The notes under the pieces: generated by a model
The model's input: only the letters and a program-made list of their open reading frames with translations
What the model was told of the DNA's origin: nothing
Databases searched by the model: none
DNA from: Flagellimonas oceanensis
GTDB lineage: Bacteria; Bacteroidota; Bacteroidia; Flavobacteriales; Flavobacteriaceae
Direction of reading: 5' to 3'
Assembly: GCF_003992595.1 (NCBI RefSeq)
Contig: NZ_RZNA01000044.1
Location: 62,001-126,000, forward strand
Length of the DNA stretch: 64,000 nucleotides
Part shown: positions 18,304-29,730 of the stretch, piece by piece
Position numbering within the stretch: position 1 is the stretch's first letter
Layout of the letters: every line of letters starts with the position of its first letter
Made by a program: the position numbers and the translations under genes

Positions 18304-19107
18304 ATGACAAAACAATTATCATTTTTTCTTTTGTTCTTGGCTTGTAATTTGGTCGCTGCACAATGGCAATCAAAATACGAAGCCAAAATGCTTATTGATG
18401 GGAACGATACCTTGCGATATCGTATTATGTATCCCAAGAATTTTAAAGAGGACGGAAACTATCCCGTAGTACTTTTTCTTCATGGGGCAGGAGAGCGTGG
18501 AAACGACAACGAAAAACAACTATGGAATGGTGGCAAACTGTTCGCTACCGATTATTTACAAGAACGATATCCTGCAGTTGTTATTTTCCCGCAATGCCCT
18601 AGGGAAAGTTATTGGGCCAGTGTGGATGTGGATAGAAGTTCCTATCCCATCAATTTGGACTTTACCTACAGCGAAGGACCAACAAAACCGTTGGAAATGG
18701 TAATGGATTTGCTCGAGACCACCATAGCGGAACCTTATACCAAGGACGATCAAGTCTATTTGATGGGACTTTCCATGGGAGGCATGGGAACATTTGAATT
18801 ATTGAGTAGAAAACCGAACACGTTTGCGGCCGCCGTACCCATCTGTGGTGGTGGAGAGCCGGGATCTGTTTCAGTTTACGCCAAAAACACGCCATTATGG
18901 GTGTTCCATGGAGCCCGAGACAATGTAGTACATCCATTGAAATCCGTGGAAATGGTCTCGGCCTTGTTGAAAGCAGGGGTACATCCAAAGTTCACGATGT
19001 ACGATTTTGCCAATCACAATAGCTGGGACCCAGCATTCGCAGAACCCGATTTGTTGCCTTGGTTGTTCGCACACACTAAAAAAACAGCACAGGAAACATC
19101 AGAATAA
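18304..19107 (+). CDS. Secreted alpha/beta-hydrolase, CE1/esterase-like
   Basis: This is a 267-residue exported serine hydrolase of the dienelactone-hydrolase/esterase D type. A signal peptide (about 1-20, ending VAAQ; a weak lipobox FLAC is also possible) precedes the core. The catalytic triad is visible: Ser157 in GLSMGGMG, Asp206 in GARDN and His238 in ANHNSW. An oxyanion-side motif, FLHGAGERG, lies at 58-66. Relatives act as feruloyl or acetyl esterases or as peptidases. Inside a beta-1,2-glucan operon the attractive role is removing acyl groups, since natural periplasmic glucans can carry succinyl or similar esters; this is inference. The ATG at 18304 starts one base after the upstream stop; an in-frame TTG at 18292 is less likely. 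Confidence 0.82.
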   Translation: MTKQLSFFLLFLACNLVAAQWQSKYEAKMLIDGNDTLRYRIMYPKNFKEDGNYPVVLFLHGAGERGNDNEKQLWNGGKLFATDYLQERYPAVVIFPQCPRESYWASVDVDRSSYPINLDFTYSEGPTKPLEMVMDLLETTIAEPYTKDDQVYLMGLSMGGMGTFELLSRKPNTFAAAVPICGGGEPGSVSVYAKNTPLWVFHGARDNVVHPLKSVEMVSALLKAGVHPKFTMYDFANHNSWDPAFAEPDLLPWLFAHTKKTAQETSE

Positions 19108-19132
19108 AAAGCATACAGAAAACAACCTGATC

Positions 19133-21400
19133 ATGAACTATAGAAAATCACTCTTCGCCATTTTGGCCCTCGTTTTGGGAAGTGCCAATGCCCAGCAGCA
19201 AATTCCAGAAGTAGAGGAATTGCTGCAAAAAATGACCATTGATGAAAAAATTGGTCAATTAAATCTGTTGACGCCCGGAGGCGGGGTGGCAACGGGTGAG
19301 GTAGTGAGTGAAAATGTAGGAACCAAGATCAAAGAAGGGCAAGTAGGCGGACTTTTTGGTGTTGCCGGTCCCGATAGGGTAAGAAAAGCCCAGGAATTGG
19401 CGGTAGAAGCAAGTCGATTGGGCATTCCTTTGCTCATTGGTTCCGATGTCATCCATGGGTACAAGACCACTTATCCCATTCCGCTGGGCCTTTCGTCCAG
19501 TTGGGATATGGACATGGTGGAACAAGCTGCACAAATGGCAGCCAGGGAGGCTACGGCAGATGGTATCAACTGGAATTTTTCTCCAATGGTCGATATTGCT
19601 CGTGACCCACGTTGGGGGCGAATTGCCGAAGGGGCCGGAGAGGACCCATACCTTGGTTCCAAAGTTGCCGAAGCCATGGTGAAAGGATATCAAGGCGATG
19701 ATTTGGCCGCGGCACATACCATGTTGGCCTGTGTGAAACATTTTGCGCTATACGGGGCGGCTGAGGCAGGCCGTGATTACCACTCGGTGGATATGAGCAA
19801 AATCAAAATGTTCAACCAATACATGCAACCGTACAAAGCGGCTATTGATGCTGGCGCCGCCAGTGTGATGAGCTCTTTTAACGATGTGGATGGTGTACCT
19901 GCAACAGGAAACAAATGGTTGTTGACCGATGTGCTTCGTGACCAATGGGGGTTTGATGGTTTCGTGGTATCCGATTATACATCGCTCAACGAAATGATTC
20001 CTCACGGATTGGGAGATCTTCAAGCAGTTTCGGCCTTAGCTTTGAAAGCAGGATTGGATATGGATATGGTGGGCGAAGGCTTTCTGACCACATTGAGGAA
20101 ATCCTTGGAGGAAGGCAAAGTTACCGAAGCAGATATTACCAATGCTTGCCGAAGGGTATTGGAAGCCAAATATATTTCTGGACTTTTTGATGATCCCTAC
20201 AAATACTTGGACTCCAAACGCCCTGAAAAGGATATTTTAACGGACGGAAATAGGGCGTTGTCGCGGAAATTGGCGACCCGTTCCTTCGTGTTGCTCAAAA
20301 ACCATAACAATATACTTCCGTTGGCCAAGGAAGGTAAGATCGCCTTGGTCGGTCCATTGGCGGATAGCAGGGAAAATATGCTCGGAACTTGGGCGCCCAC
20401 AGGGGATTTTAATCTGGCAGTGACAATTTTGGAAGGGTTTAACAATGTGGCTTCTGGAGCAACAATACAATATGCAAGAGGAGCCAATATTTCTGATGAT
20501 GCCGATTTTGCCAAGAATGTGAATTCTTTGGGAGAACGAATCCTAATCGACGAGCGTTCCCCGGAAACCATGCTCCAAGAAGCGGTGGATTTGGCCAAAA
20601 CTTCTGATGTTGTAGTGGCAGTCGTCGGCGAAGCCACAGAAATGAGCGGAGAATCCTCCAGTCGTACCGATATTTCCATACCGGAGAGTCAAAAGAAATT
20701 GATCAGGGCATTGGTGGCAACAGGCAAACCTGTGGCCTTGGTCTTGATGAGCGGTAGACCCTTGACCATTCCTGATGAATTTGATATGCCCGTGTCCATC
20801 TTGCAAGTATGGCACCCAGGTGTGGAAGCAGGAAATGCCATTGCCGATGTTGTTTTTGGCGATTACAACCCATCAGGAAAATTAACAGCTACATGGCCTG
20901 TGAACGTGGGGCAGATCCCAGTGTATCACAGTGCAAAAGTTACAGGTAGACCTGCTCCTGAAAGCGGGGAGTTCCAAAAATTCAGGTCGAATTACTTGGA
21001 TGCGCCAAACGCACCTTTATTGCCATTTGGTTATGGGTTGAGCTATACCACTTTTGAGTATTCAAATCTTAAATTGGACAAGAAGGAGTTCAATCAGGGT
21101 GAAACAGTATCCGCCACGGTAACCCTTACCAATACGGGGAATTATGATGGTGAAGAAGTGGTTCAATTGTACCTGCGGGATGTGGTCAGAAGCATTACAC
21201 CCCCAAAACGTCAATTGAAAGGTTTTCAGAAAGTCATGTTGAAGAAAGGGGAGAGCAAGGAGGTTACGATTACCCTTTCGGCAGACGATTTAAAATTCTA
21301 CAATGCACAACTCGAATTCGTTTCGGAACCTGGTGACTTTGAAGTATATGTTGGGACCAATTCGGATGCCGAGTTGTCCGAAACCTTCACCCTGAAATAA
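19133..21400 (+). CDS. GH3 family beta-glucosidase, BglX-like
   Basis: The 755-residue exported enzyme (signal about 1-20, ending SANA) has the BglX domain order: (beta/alpha)8 barrel, alpha/beta sandwich, then a C-terminal fibronectin-like domain. The nucleophile is Asp281 in VVSDYTS. Substrate-binding Lys202-His203 (KHF) and DPRWGR are present, and the acid/base Glu is in SGESSSRTD (about residue 510). It would cleave sophorose and longer beta-1,2-gluco-oligosaccharides to glucose after GH144 action, as known for GH3 enzymes in other beta-1,2-glucan loci. The ATG at 19133 is chosen because the 42 upstream codons overlap the esterase gene and would hide the signal peptide. The sulfatase follows 11 bases later. 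Confidence 0.93.
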   Translation: MNYRKSLFAILALVLGSANAQQQIPEVEELLQKMTIDEKIGQLNLLTPGGGVATGEVVSENVGTKIKEGQVGGLFGVAGPDRVRKAQELAVEASRLGIPLLIGSDVIHGYKTTYPIPLGLSSSWDMDMVEQAAQMAAREATADGINWNFSPMVDIARDPRWGRIAEGAGEDPYLGSKVAEAMVKGYQGDDLAAAHTMLACVKHFALYGAAEAGRDYHSVDMSKIKMFNQYMQPYKAAIDAGAASVMSSFNDVDGVPATGNKWLLTDVLRDQWGFDGFVVSDYTSLNEMIPHGLGDLQAVSALALKAGLDMDMVGEGFLTTLRKSLEEGKVTEADITNACRRVLEAKYISGLFDDPYKYLDSKRPEKDILTDGNRALSRKLATRSFVLLKNHNNILPLAKEGKIALVGPLADSRENMLGTWAPTGDFNLAVTILEGFNNVASGATIQYARGANISDDADFAKNVNSLGERILIDERSPETMLQEAVDLAKTSDVVVAVVGEATEMSGESSSRTDISIPESQKKLIRALVATGKPVALVLMSGRPLTIPDEFDMPVSILQVWHPGVEAGNAIADVVFGDYNPSGKLTATWPVNVGQIPVYHSAKVTGRPAPESGEFQKFRSNYLDAPNAPLLPFGYGLSYTTFEYSNLKLDKKEFNQGETVSATVTLTNTGNYDGEEVVQLYLRDVVRSITPPKRQLKGFQKVMLKKGESKEVTITLSADDLKFYNAQLEFVSEPGDFEVYVGTNSDAELSETFTLK

Positions 21401-21411
21401 AATATTATACT

Positions 21412-23040
21412 ATGCGCATTGGATTAACGCTTCTTGTATTGCTCTTAATCGTTTCTTGTAAGCAAAAAGAGAAGTCTAAAGAAGAAGTTGCTCAAGGTCC
21501 TCCAAACATTATCTTTATTATGTCGGATGACCATGCATTTCAGGCAATCAGTGCTTATACTCATGAATTGGGCAAGTTGGCTCCGACCCCGAATATTGAT
21601 AGGATTGCCAAGAATGGTGCCATTTTTCAGAATAACTTTTGCACCAACTCCATTTGCGGCCCCAGTAGAGCCGTGATTTTAACAGGAAAGCATAGCCATA
21701 TCAATGGGTTTCGGATGAACGGCGAACGGTTTGACAACAGTCAGCCAACTTTGCCTAAACACTTGAAAAAGCTAGGGTACGAGACTGCTATTGTCGGTAA
21801 ATGGCATTTGCACGGAGAACCCACGGGGTTCGATTATTGGGACATTCTCAATGATCAAGGTAATTATTACAACCCTGAATTCATTCGAGGCGAAGATACC
21901 ACTGTGGTCGAAGGATATGCCACGGACTTGATCACCGATAAAAGTTTGGAGTGGTTGCAACAACGAGAAGATGGTCATAAACCTTTCTATTTGATGGTGC
22001 ACCATAAAGCTCCACACCGAAATTGGATGCCAGCTTTGCGTCATTTGAACGTTTACGATTCCATCACTTTTCCATTGCCCGACACCTATTTTCCGGAATT
22101 TGAGAATCAAACTGCGGCTGCAGAACAACAACAGACCATTTACGAGGATATGTATGAAGGGCACGATCTAAAAATGAGCGATGGATATGGTAGTACGGAT
22201 TTGGCCCATAATCCTTGGACCACCGATTTTGAACGTATGACCCCAGAACAACGAAGGGTTTGGGATGAGGCCTATCTACCAAAGAACAATGCCTTTTACA
22301 AAGCTGATCTACATGGAAAGGAATTGGCTGAATGGAAGGGACAGCGGTATCTGCATGAATATTTGGCCACCGTCAAATCCGTTGATGAGGGGATTGGACG
22401 TATTTTGGATTATTTAGAGGAGACAGGTTTGGACGAGAACACCTTGGTGGTCTATACCTCCGACCAAGGTTTCTATTTGGGTGAGCACGGTTGGTTCGAT
22501 AAACGATTCATGTACGAGGAATCGATGAAAATGCCATTGTTGATGCAATTGCCTGGTGTAATCGAACCCGGAACCACTATAGACGCTTTAGTGCAGAACT
22601 TGGATTTTGCCCCGACTTTTTTGGATTTGGCAGGAGGACAGCAATATGCCGCCCATATGCAAGGGGAATCGTTCAGAGGTCTCTTGGAAGGCACCCAAGA
22701 TGATTTTAAGGATGCGGTATATTATCATTATTACGACTTTCCAGCATTTCATATGGTCAAGCGGCAGTACGGGGTTCGAACGGATAGGTACAAGCTCATC
22801 CACTTTTATGATGATATTGATGAATGGGAGTTCTACGATTTGGAGAAGGACCCAAAGGAATTGCACAATGCCATCAACGATGAAGAATATAAAGATATCA
22901 TAACCTTGATGCACAAAAAATTGGATAGTTTGCAGACGTATTACAAAGTAACTGACAAAGAGTTCGAGACCACTCCTAAGGAAAAGGTGGATAGAACGTA
23001 TGAGGCCTTTGAAAAATTAAGAGGAACACCTATTCAATAA
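21412..23040 (+). CDS. Sulfatase, formylglycine-dependent S1 family, lipoprotein
   Basis: This is a 542-residue lipoprotein (LLIVSC, Cys16) of the alkaline-phosphatase/sulfatase superfamily. The maturation motif CGPSR (Cys82) is complete, so Cys82 should be converted to formylglycine. Metal ligands start with the paired Asp in IMSDDH (39-40). The C-terminal region (WEFYDLEKDPKELHN) is the standard DUF4976-like end. Most S1 members remove sulfate esters, but some formylglycine enzymes hydrolyse phosphonate or phosphodiester groups. It is the last gene before a strong terminator and is co-directional with the GH144 and GH3 genes. A substituted beta-1,2-glucan is therefore a reasonable substrate, by inference. 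No intact maturase gene is visible in the window. Confidence 0.92.
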   Translation: MRIGLTLLVLLLIVSCKQKEKSKEEVAQGPPNIIFIMSDDHAFQAISAYTHELGKLAPTPNIDRIAKNGAIFQNNFCTNSICGPSRAVILTGKHSHINGFRMNGERFDNSQPTLPKHLKKLGYETAIVGKWHLHGEPTGFDYWDILNDQGNYYNPEFIRGEDTTVVEGYATDLITDKSLEWLQQREDGHKPFYLMVHHKAPHRNWMPALRHLNVYDSITFPLPDTYFPEFENQTAAAEQQQTIYEDMYEGHDLKMSDGYGSTDLAHNPWTTDFERMTPEQRRVWDEAYLPKNNAFYKADLHGKELAEWKGQRYLHEYLATVKSVDEGIGRILDYLEETGLDENTLVVYTSDQGFYLGEHGWFDKRFMYEESMKMPLLMQLPGVIEPGTTIDALVQNLDFAPTFLDLAGGQQYAAHMQGESFRGLLEGTQDDFKDAVYYHYYDFPAFHMVKRQYGVRTDRYKLIHFYDDIDEWEFYDLEKDPKELHNAINDEEYKDIITLMHKKLDSLQTYYKVTDKEFETTPKEKVDRTYEAFEKLRGTPIQ

Positions 23041-23099
23041 GCCAACTGGCTCCTTTTGTCCTTACGAATCGAGGAGAAAAGGAATAAAGCGAAAAAAGG

Positions 23100-23132
23100 A
23101 AAGCCGGAAAATCAATGTTTTCCGGCTTTTTG
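23100..23132. terminator. Bidirectional rho-independent terminator between convergent operons
   Basis: A perfect 12-base stem, AAAGCCGGAAAA (23100-23111) with TTTTCCGGCTTT (23118-23129), closes a 6-base loop and is followed by T-runs in both directions. It separates the sulfatase gene (plus) from the Gfo/Idh gene (minus). Confidence 0.92.
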
Positions 23133-23217
23133 TTGGCATCCATGGATGAGGATGCGCCCTTTTGCAATGTGATTCTATGCGCTGGTTAAATGGGTTCAGG
23201 AACCATTGGGCCCAACC

Positions 23218-24543
23218 CTAAAGAACCTTGGTCTGCCCCGGTATCGGTACAGGGTAGTTGCCATTGGCATCTGGGCTTGTCGGTGTCGGTGAATCCCAGT
23301 TGACCTCTTCGGGCATCAGCTGAAGATCGGATGCCAGGGCCTGGTCCCAGTCAATGACCTTTCCACTATAGGTCGCCATCCGGCCCATTATCGCTGTCAT
23401 TGTGCTCTTGGCCCCATTAAAGGCATCGTTGATGACCCCTTTGTTACGAATGGAGGCAAAAAGCGCATTGTGTTCCTCTTGATAGGGGTTGTGCCCCATG
23501 GAATTGCTCACGGTTTGGATCTCATTCCCGGATAGATCGTGGATTTTCGCCACCCCTGCATCGTTGGTGTCCACTCTTCCGTTGGTCAATTGAAAGGCCT
23601 CTCCGACCCTGTACATCGTGTTGGGTTGATGGCGGCATTGACTGGATATCACTGCACCACTTGGATAGGTGAACTCGACGAAATGGTGGTCAAAGATCTC
23701 ACCGTGGTCGGGCCCTTTTCGGACCATCCGTCCTCCCATACCTTGGGCGGAAACGGGATATTCCCCGATGTACCAGTTGGCCACATCGATATTATGGATG
23801 TGCTGTTCCAGTATATGGTCCCCACAGATCCAATTAAAGTAGTACCAGTTCCTCATCTGATATTCAAGCTCGGACTGTCCGGGTTTCCGTGGGCGTACCC
23901 ATACACCCGCACTGTTCCAATAGACCTGCCCCGAGACGATTTTTCCCAAGCTGCCATTTTGGATGAGCGAATTGACCTTGATGTAATTTTCTTGGTAATG
24001 TCGTTGGAGCCCGACCACCACGTTCAGTTTCTTCTGCTCGGCCAACTTCGCTGTTTCAAGCACTTTGCGGATGCCTGGGGCATCGGTTGCCACAGGCTTT
24101 TCCATGAAAACGTGTTTGTCGTTCTCAATGGCGTATGTGAAATGGTAGGGCCTGAATCCCGGTGGGGTGGTAAGGATTACGACATCGGCTTGGTCAATGG
24201 CCTTTCGATAGCCATCAAAACCAACATATTTATGTTTTTCCTTTACATTGATTTTGCCGGTGTCCTTGTACTTTTCGTACAAATGGCCATAGCTCGAGTT
24301 CAATTGATCTTCGAACAGGTCGGCCATGGCGACCAATTCCACATGGTCATCGGCTTCAAGAGCCTGGTTTGCGGCACCGGTCCCACGTCCGCCGCATCCC
24401 ACCAAGGCGATTTTCAGTTTTTTCTCGTTGAAGATATGTGCCATGGGGTTGGATCCCAGGTTCGGCATCAGTAATGCACCAGAGGCCAAAGAGGTGTTTT
24501 TGATGAACTTCCTTCTTGACTTGGTATTCGATTGGTCTTTCAT
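23218..24543 (-). CDS. Gfo/Idh/MocA family oxidoreductase, Tat-exported (last gene of GntR operon)
   Basis: The 441-residue probable NAD-dependent sugar oxidoreductase has a twin-arginine signal (SRRKFIKNTSLASGALLMPN). Its Rossmann motif is intact (KIALVGCGGRGTGAANQAL), followed by the family's TTPPGF and FMEKPVATD motifs (Lys of EKP present). The C-terminal domain includes YYFNWICGDHILEQHIHN. It is the last gene of a minus-strand operon behind a LacZ-type GH2, a TIM barrel isomerase-like protein and an FGE-fold protein. That set fits oxidative handling of a galactoside or glucoside in the periplasm, as inference. It differs clearly from the two Gfo/Idh proteins at 2742 and 4089. Confidence 0.92.
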   Translation of the reverse strand: MKDQSNTKSRRKFIKNTSLASGALLMPNLGSNPMAHIFNEKKLKIALVGCGGRGTGAANQALEADDHVELVAMADLFEDQLNSSYGHLYEKYKDTGKINVKEKHKYVGFDGYRKAIDQADVVILTTPPGFRPYHFTYAIENDKHVFMEKPVATDAPGIRKVLETAKLAEQKKLNVVVGLQRHYQENYIKVNSLIQNGSLGKIVSGQVYWNSAGVWVRPRKPGQSELEYQMRNWYYFNWICGDHILEQHIHNIDVANWYIGEYPVSAQGMGGRMVRKGPDHGEIFDHHFVEFTYPSGAVISSQCRHQPNTMYRVGEAFQLTNGRVDTNDAGVAKIHDLSGNEIQTVSNSMGHNPYQEEHNALFASIRNKGVINDAFNGAKSTMTAIMGRMATYSGKVIDWDQALASDLQLMPEEVNWDSPTPTSPDANGNYPVPIPGQTKVL

Positions 24544-24569
24544 TGTGTTGTGATTTTAAAATTTCAGTA

Positions 24570-25535
24570 TTAGTCTTTTATCCAATAATCATAATAGTTT
24601 TCAGGTGTGGGAGGCGTCATTGGGCGAACGATCCGGAAACCCACGAATCCTGCATCGGTAAACCACCATTTACTTTTGGGAAACTGCGGATCCCTTTCTT
24701 TCCAGATGGGATTGGAGGCCAGTCTAGAGGCACTTCGCAGTTCCAATGGCCCATCCCTGAAGGAACCACCCCTGATAGCGATCGGATATTCATGTACCAC
24801 AGGTTCGAAAGGAAGTCTGGCTTCTTTGTACCCATCTTCATGGTATTGGTCCAAGGTCCATTCGGCAACATTGCCGTGGATGTCGTAAAGTCCCCAGGGG
24901 TTTGGTTGTTTCATTCCCACCTTATGGTAGGTCCCTTCGCTGTTTTCGTCGAACCATGCATGGTCCTTGAGTCGTGATACCTCCGACCCAAAATGGTATG
25001 GGCCCGAACTTCCCGCACGTGCGGCGTATTCCCATTCCGCTTCCGTCGGTAAACGGTAATAATGCCCCGTAACCGCGGAGAGCCACTCACAGAATTTGGA
25101 TGCCGCCCTTTGGGTAATGTTCACTGCAGGGTAGTCTTTGTCCCGTCCCATGCCCAAGCTCATATCCACATAGGGGGTGGTGGCCCCCGATATGGCATCG
25201 GTCGACAGATTTACCTCTTGGGCCCGGTTGTCATTTTCAATGTCGTCCAAGGCCCTTTCAACAAAAAGGTTGTACAGGCCCCAGCTTATTTCATACTTGG
25301 ACATCCAAAACCTTTCCATATCGATGTTCCGGACAGGTCCTTCGTCGGCTTTTCTTCCCAACTCATCACTTGGGCTTCCCATCAGGAATGAACCAGCGGG
25401 TAGGGCCACCATTTCCAGTTCAACATCAACTCCTGGAAGTCCTTGGGTATAGTCGGATGCCTTTTCTTGCCCATATCCCATCACGATGGTGCCCAAAAGA
25501 GCATGGATGATTCCAATTTTTCTCATGTTCGTCAT
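24570..25535 (-). CDS. FGE/SUMF1-fold exported protein lacking the catalytic cysteines
   Basis: The 321-residue product has a signal peptide (IGIIHALLGTIVMGYGQ) and a complete formylglycine-generating-enzyme/SUMF1 (PF03781) domain. Seen motifs are LPAGSFLMGSPSDELGRKADEGP, EISWGLYNLFVE, LPTEAEWEYAARAG, NPWGLYDIHGNVAEWTLD and IAIRGGSFRDGP. True formylglycine-generating enzymes have two cysteines just after the RGGSF motif. Here that stretch is RDGPLELRSASRLASNP with no cysteine, so sulfatase maturation is unlikely. Export also argues against it, because maturation is usually cytoplasmic or co-translational. It may be a binding or structural member of the fold. A TTG at 25547 overlaps the upstream stop, so the ATG at 25535 is used (25526 also possible). 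Confidence 0.85.
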   Translation of the reverse strand: MTNMRKIGIIHALLGTIVMGYGQEKASDYTQGLPGVDVELEMVALPAGSFLMGSPSDELGRKADEGPVRNIDMERFWMSKYEISWGLYNLFVERALDDIENDNRAQEVNLSTDAISGATTPYVDMSLGMGRDKDYPAVNITQRAASKFCEWLSAVTGHYYRLPTEAEWEYAARAGSSGPYHFGSEVSRLKDHAWFDENSEGTYHKVGMKQPNPWGLYDIHGNVAEWTLDQYHEDGYKEARLPFEPVVHEYPIAIRGGSFRDGPLELRSASRLASNPIWKERDPQFPKSKWWFTDAGFVGFRIVRPMTPPTPENYYDYWIKD

Positions 25536-25543
25536 ATTAAAGA

Positions 25544-26479
25544 TCAAAAGGAGTCACTGGTTTTGTAGGCATCGATTACAGCTTTCTCGCCTGCTTTGCC
25601 CTTTTTGGAATTGCCATGTTCCATTCCCACGATACCCTGGTATCCCTTGGAATGGATATGTTTGAATACATTCAAATAATTTATCTCGCCCGTGGTGGGT
25701 TCATTCCTTCCTGGATTGTCGCCTACCTGGAAATAGGCAATCTCTTCCCAAGCGGCATCTATGTTTGGTATGAGGTTGCCTTCCTGGATCTGTTGGTGGT
25801 ATATGTCAAAAAGTATTTTACAGGATGGACTGTCGACCGCCTTGCAAATTTCATAGGCTTGGGGACTATCGGTAAGGAATAGCCCAGGGTGGTTCCTGAA
25901 GTTCAACGGCTCCAATACCATCGTCAATCCATGGGGTTCCAATAGTGCACTTGCGCGTTTCAGTGATTCCACCACATGGGCCGTTTGATACCCTTTGCGC
26001 AATCTAAGGTCCACATGGCCTGGCACCACGGTCATCCATTTGGCGTTCACTCGTTTGGCAACAGCAATGGATTCCTCTATCTCCTTTAGGAATTTTTCAC
26101 GCAACGCCTTATCGCCATTGGTAAGATTGGGTTTGGCCCAGGAAATTTCATGGGCCACAAAAACCCCCATGGAGATACCTCTTTTTTCCATGGTGCCGGC
26201 CATCTTTTTCTGTAATTCCACGGGACGTTGCTTCATATTGTTGTCCTCAAAGGCCGTAAAACCCATATCCGCCATGAAATTGAGTTGGTCAATGGGGTCT
26301 TCCCCCGCGGATTCCTTGAACATCCCCAAGTGTGGGGCGTACTTGAGGTTAAAGGTGGGAGGGGAATCGAACATGTGGTCTTTCTTATTGGTATGGTGTG
26401 CAAACACGCTTGGTATCCCTAGGCTCAAAGCTCCGGAGAGCATTAAATTGTCCTTTAAAAAATGTCTTCGTTTCATCAT
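25544..26479 (-). CDS. Exported sugar phosphate isomerase/epimerase-like TIM barrel (hydroxypyruvate isomerase type)
   Basis: This is a 311-residue protein of the xylose-isomerase-like TIM barrel superfamily (AP_endonuc_2, PF01261), closest in motif style to hydroxypyruvate isomerase. Visible metal-site segments are MVLEPLNFRNHPGLFL, ILFDIYHQQIQEGNL and VGMEHGNSKKGKAG. A Tat-like signal (MKRRHFLKDNLMLSGALSLG) predicts export, which argues against a phosphorylated substrate. Members of this superfamily act as hydratases or epimerases on keto-sugar intermediates in the reported Bacteroides 3-keto-glycoside pathway. That role fits the nearby Gfo/Idh gene, as inference. The downstream gene's ATG is 8 bases after the stop. 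Starts at 26479 and 26476 are equivalent. Confidence 0.85.
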   Translation of the reverse strand: MMKRRHFLKDNLMLSGALSLGIPSVFAHHTNKKDHMFDSPPTFNLKYAPHLGMFKESAGEDPIDQLNFMADMGFTAFEDNNMKQRPVELQKKMAGTMEKRGISMGVFVAHEISWAKPNLTNGDKALREKFLKEIEESIAVAKRVNAKWMTVVPGHVDLRLRKGYQTAHVVESLKRASALLEPHGLTMVLEPLNFRNHPGLFLTDSPQAYEICKAVDSPSCKILFDIYHQQIQEGNLIPNIDAAWEEIAYFQVGDNPGRNEPTTGEINYLNVFKHIHSKGYQGIVGMEHGNSKKGKAGEKAVIDAYKTSDSF

Positions 26480-26502
26480 TGGTTTTTATCGTTTTGTTTG
26501 TG

Positions 26503-29730
<3,228 letters not shown>

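Noticed and set aside
19007..19132. Forty-two extra codons in front of the GH3 gene
   Set aside because: They overlap the esterase gene in another frame and precede a normal signal peptide that starts at 19133.
23539..24474. Open frame of 311 codons antisense to the Gfo/Idh gene
   Set aside because: The minus-strand Gfo/Idh protein is complete and conserved; the plus-strand frame is a codon-usage shadow.
24570..25535. Calling the FGE-fold protein the maturase for the sulfatase at 21412
   Set aside because: It lacks the two catalytic cysteines after IRGGSF, is exported, and is in a different operon behind a bidirectional terminator.
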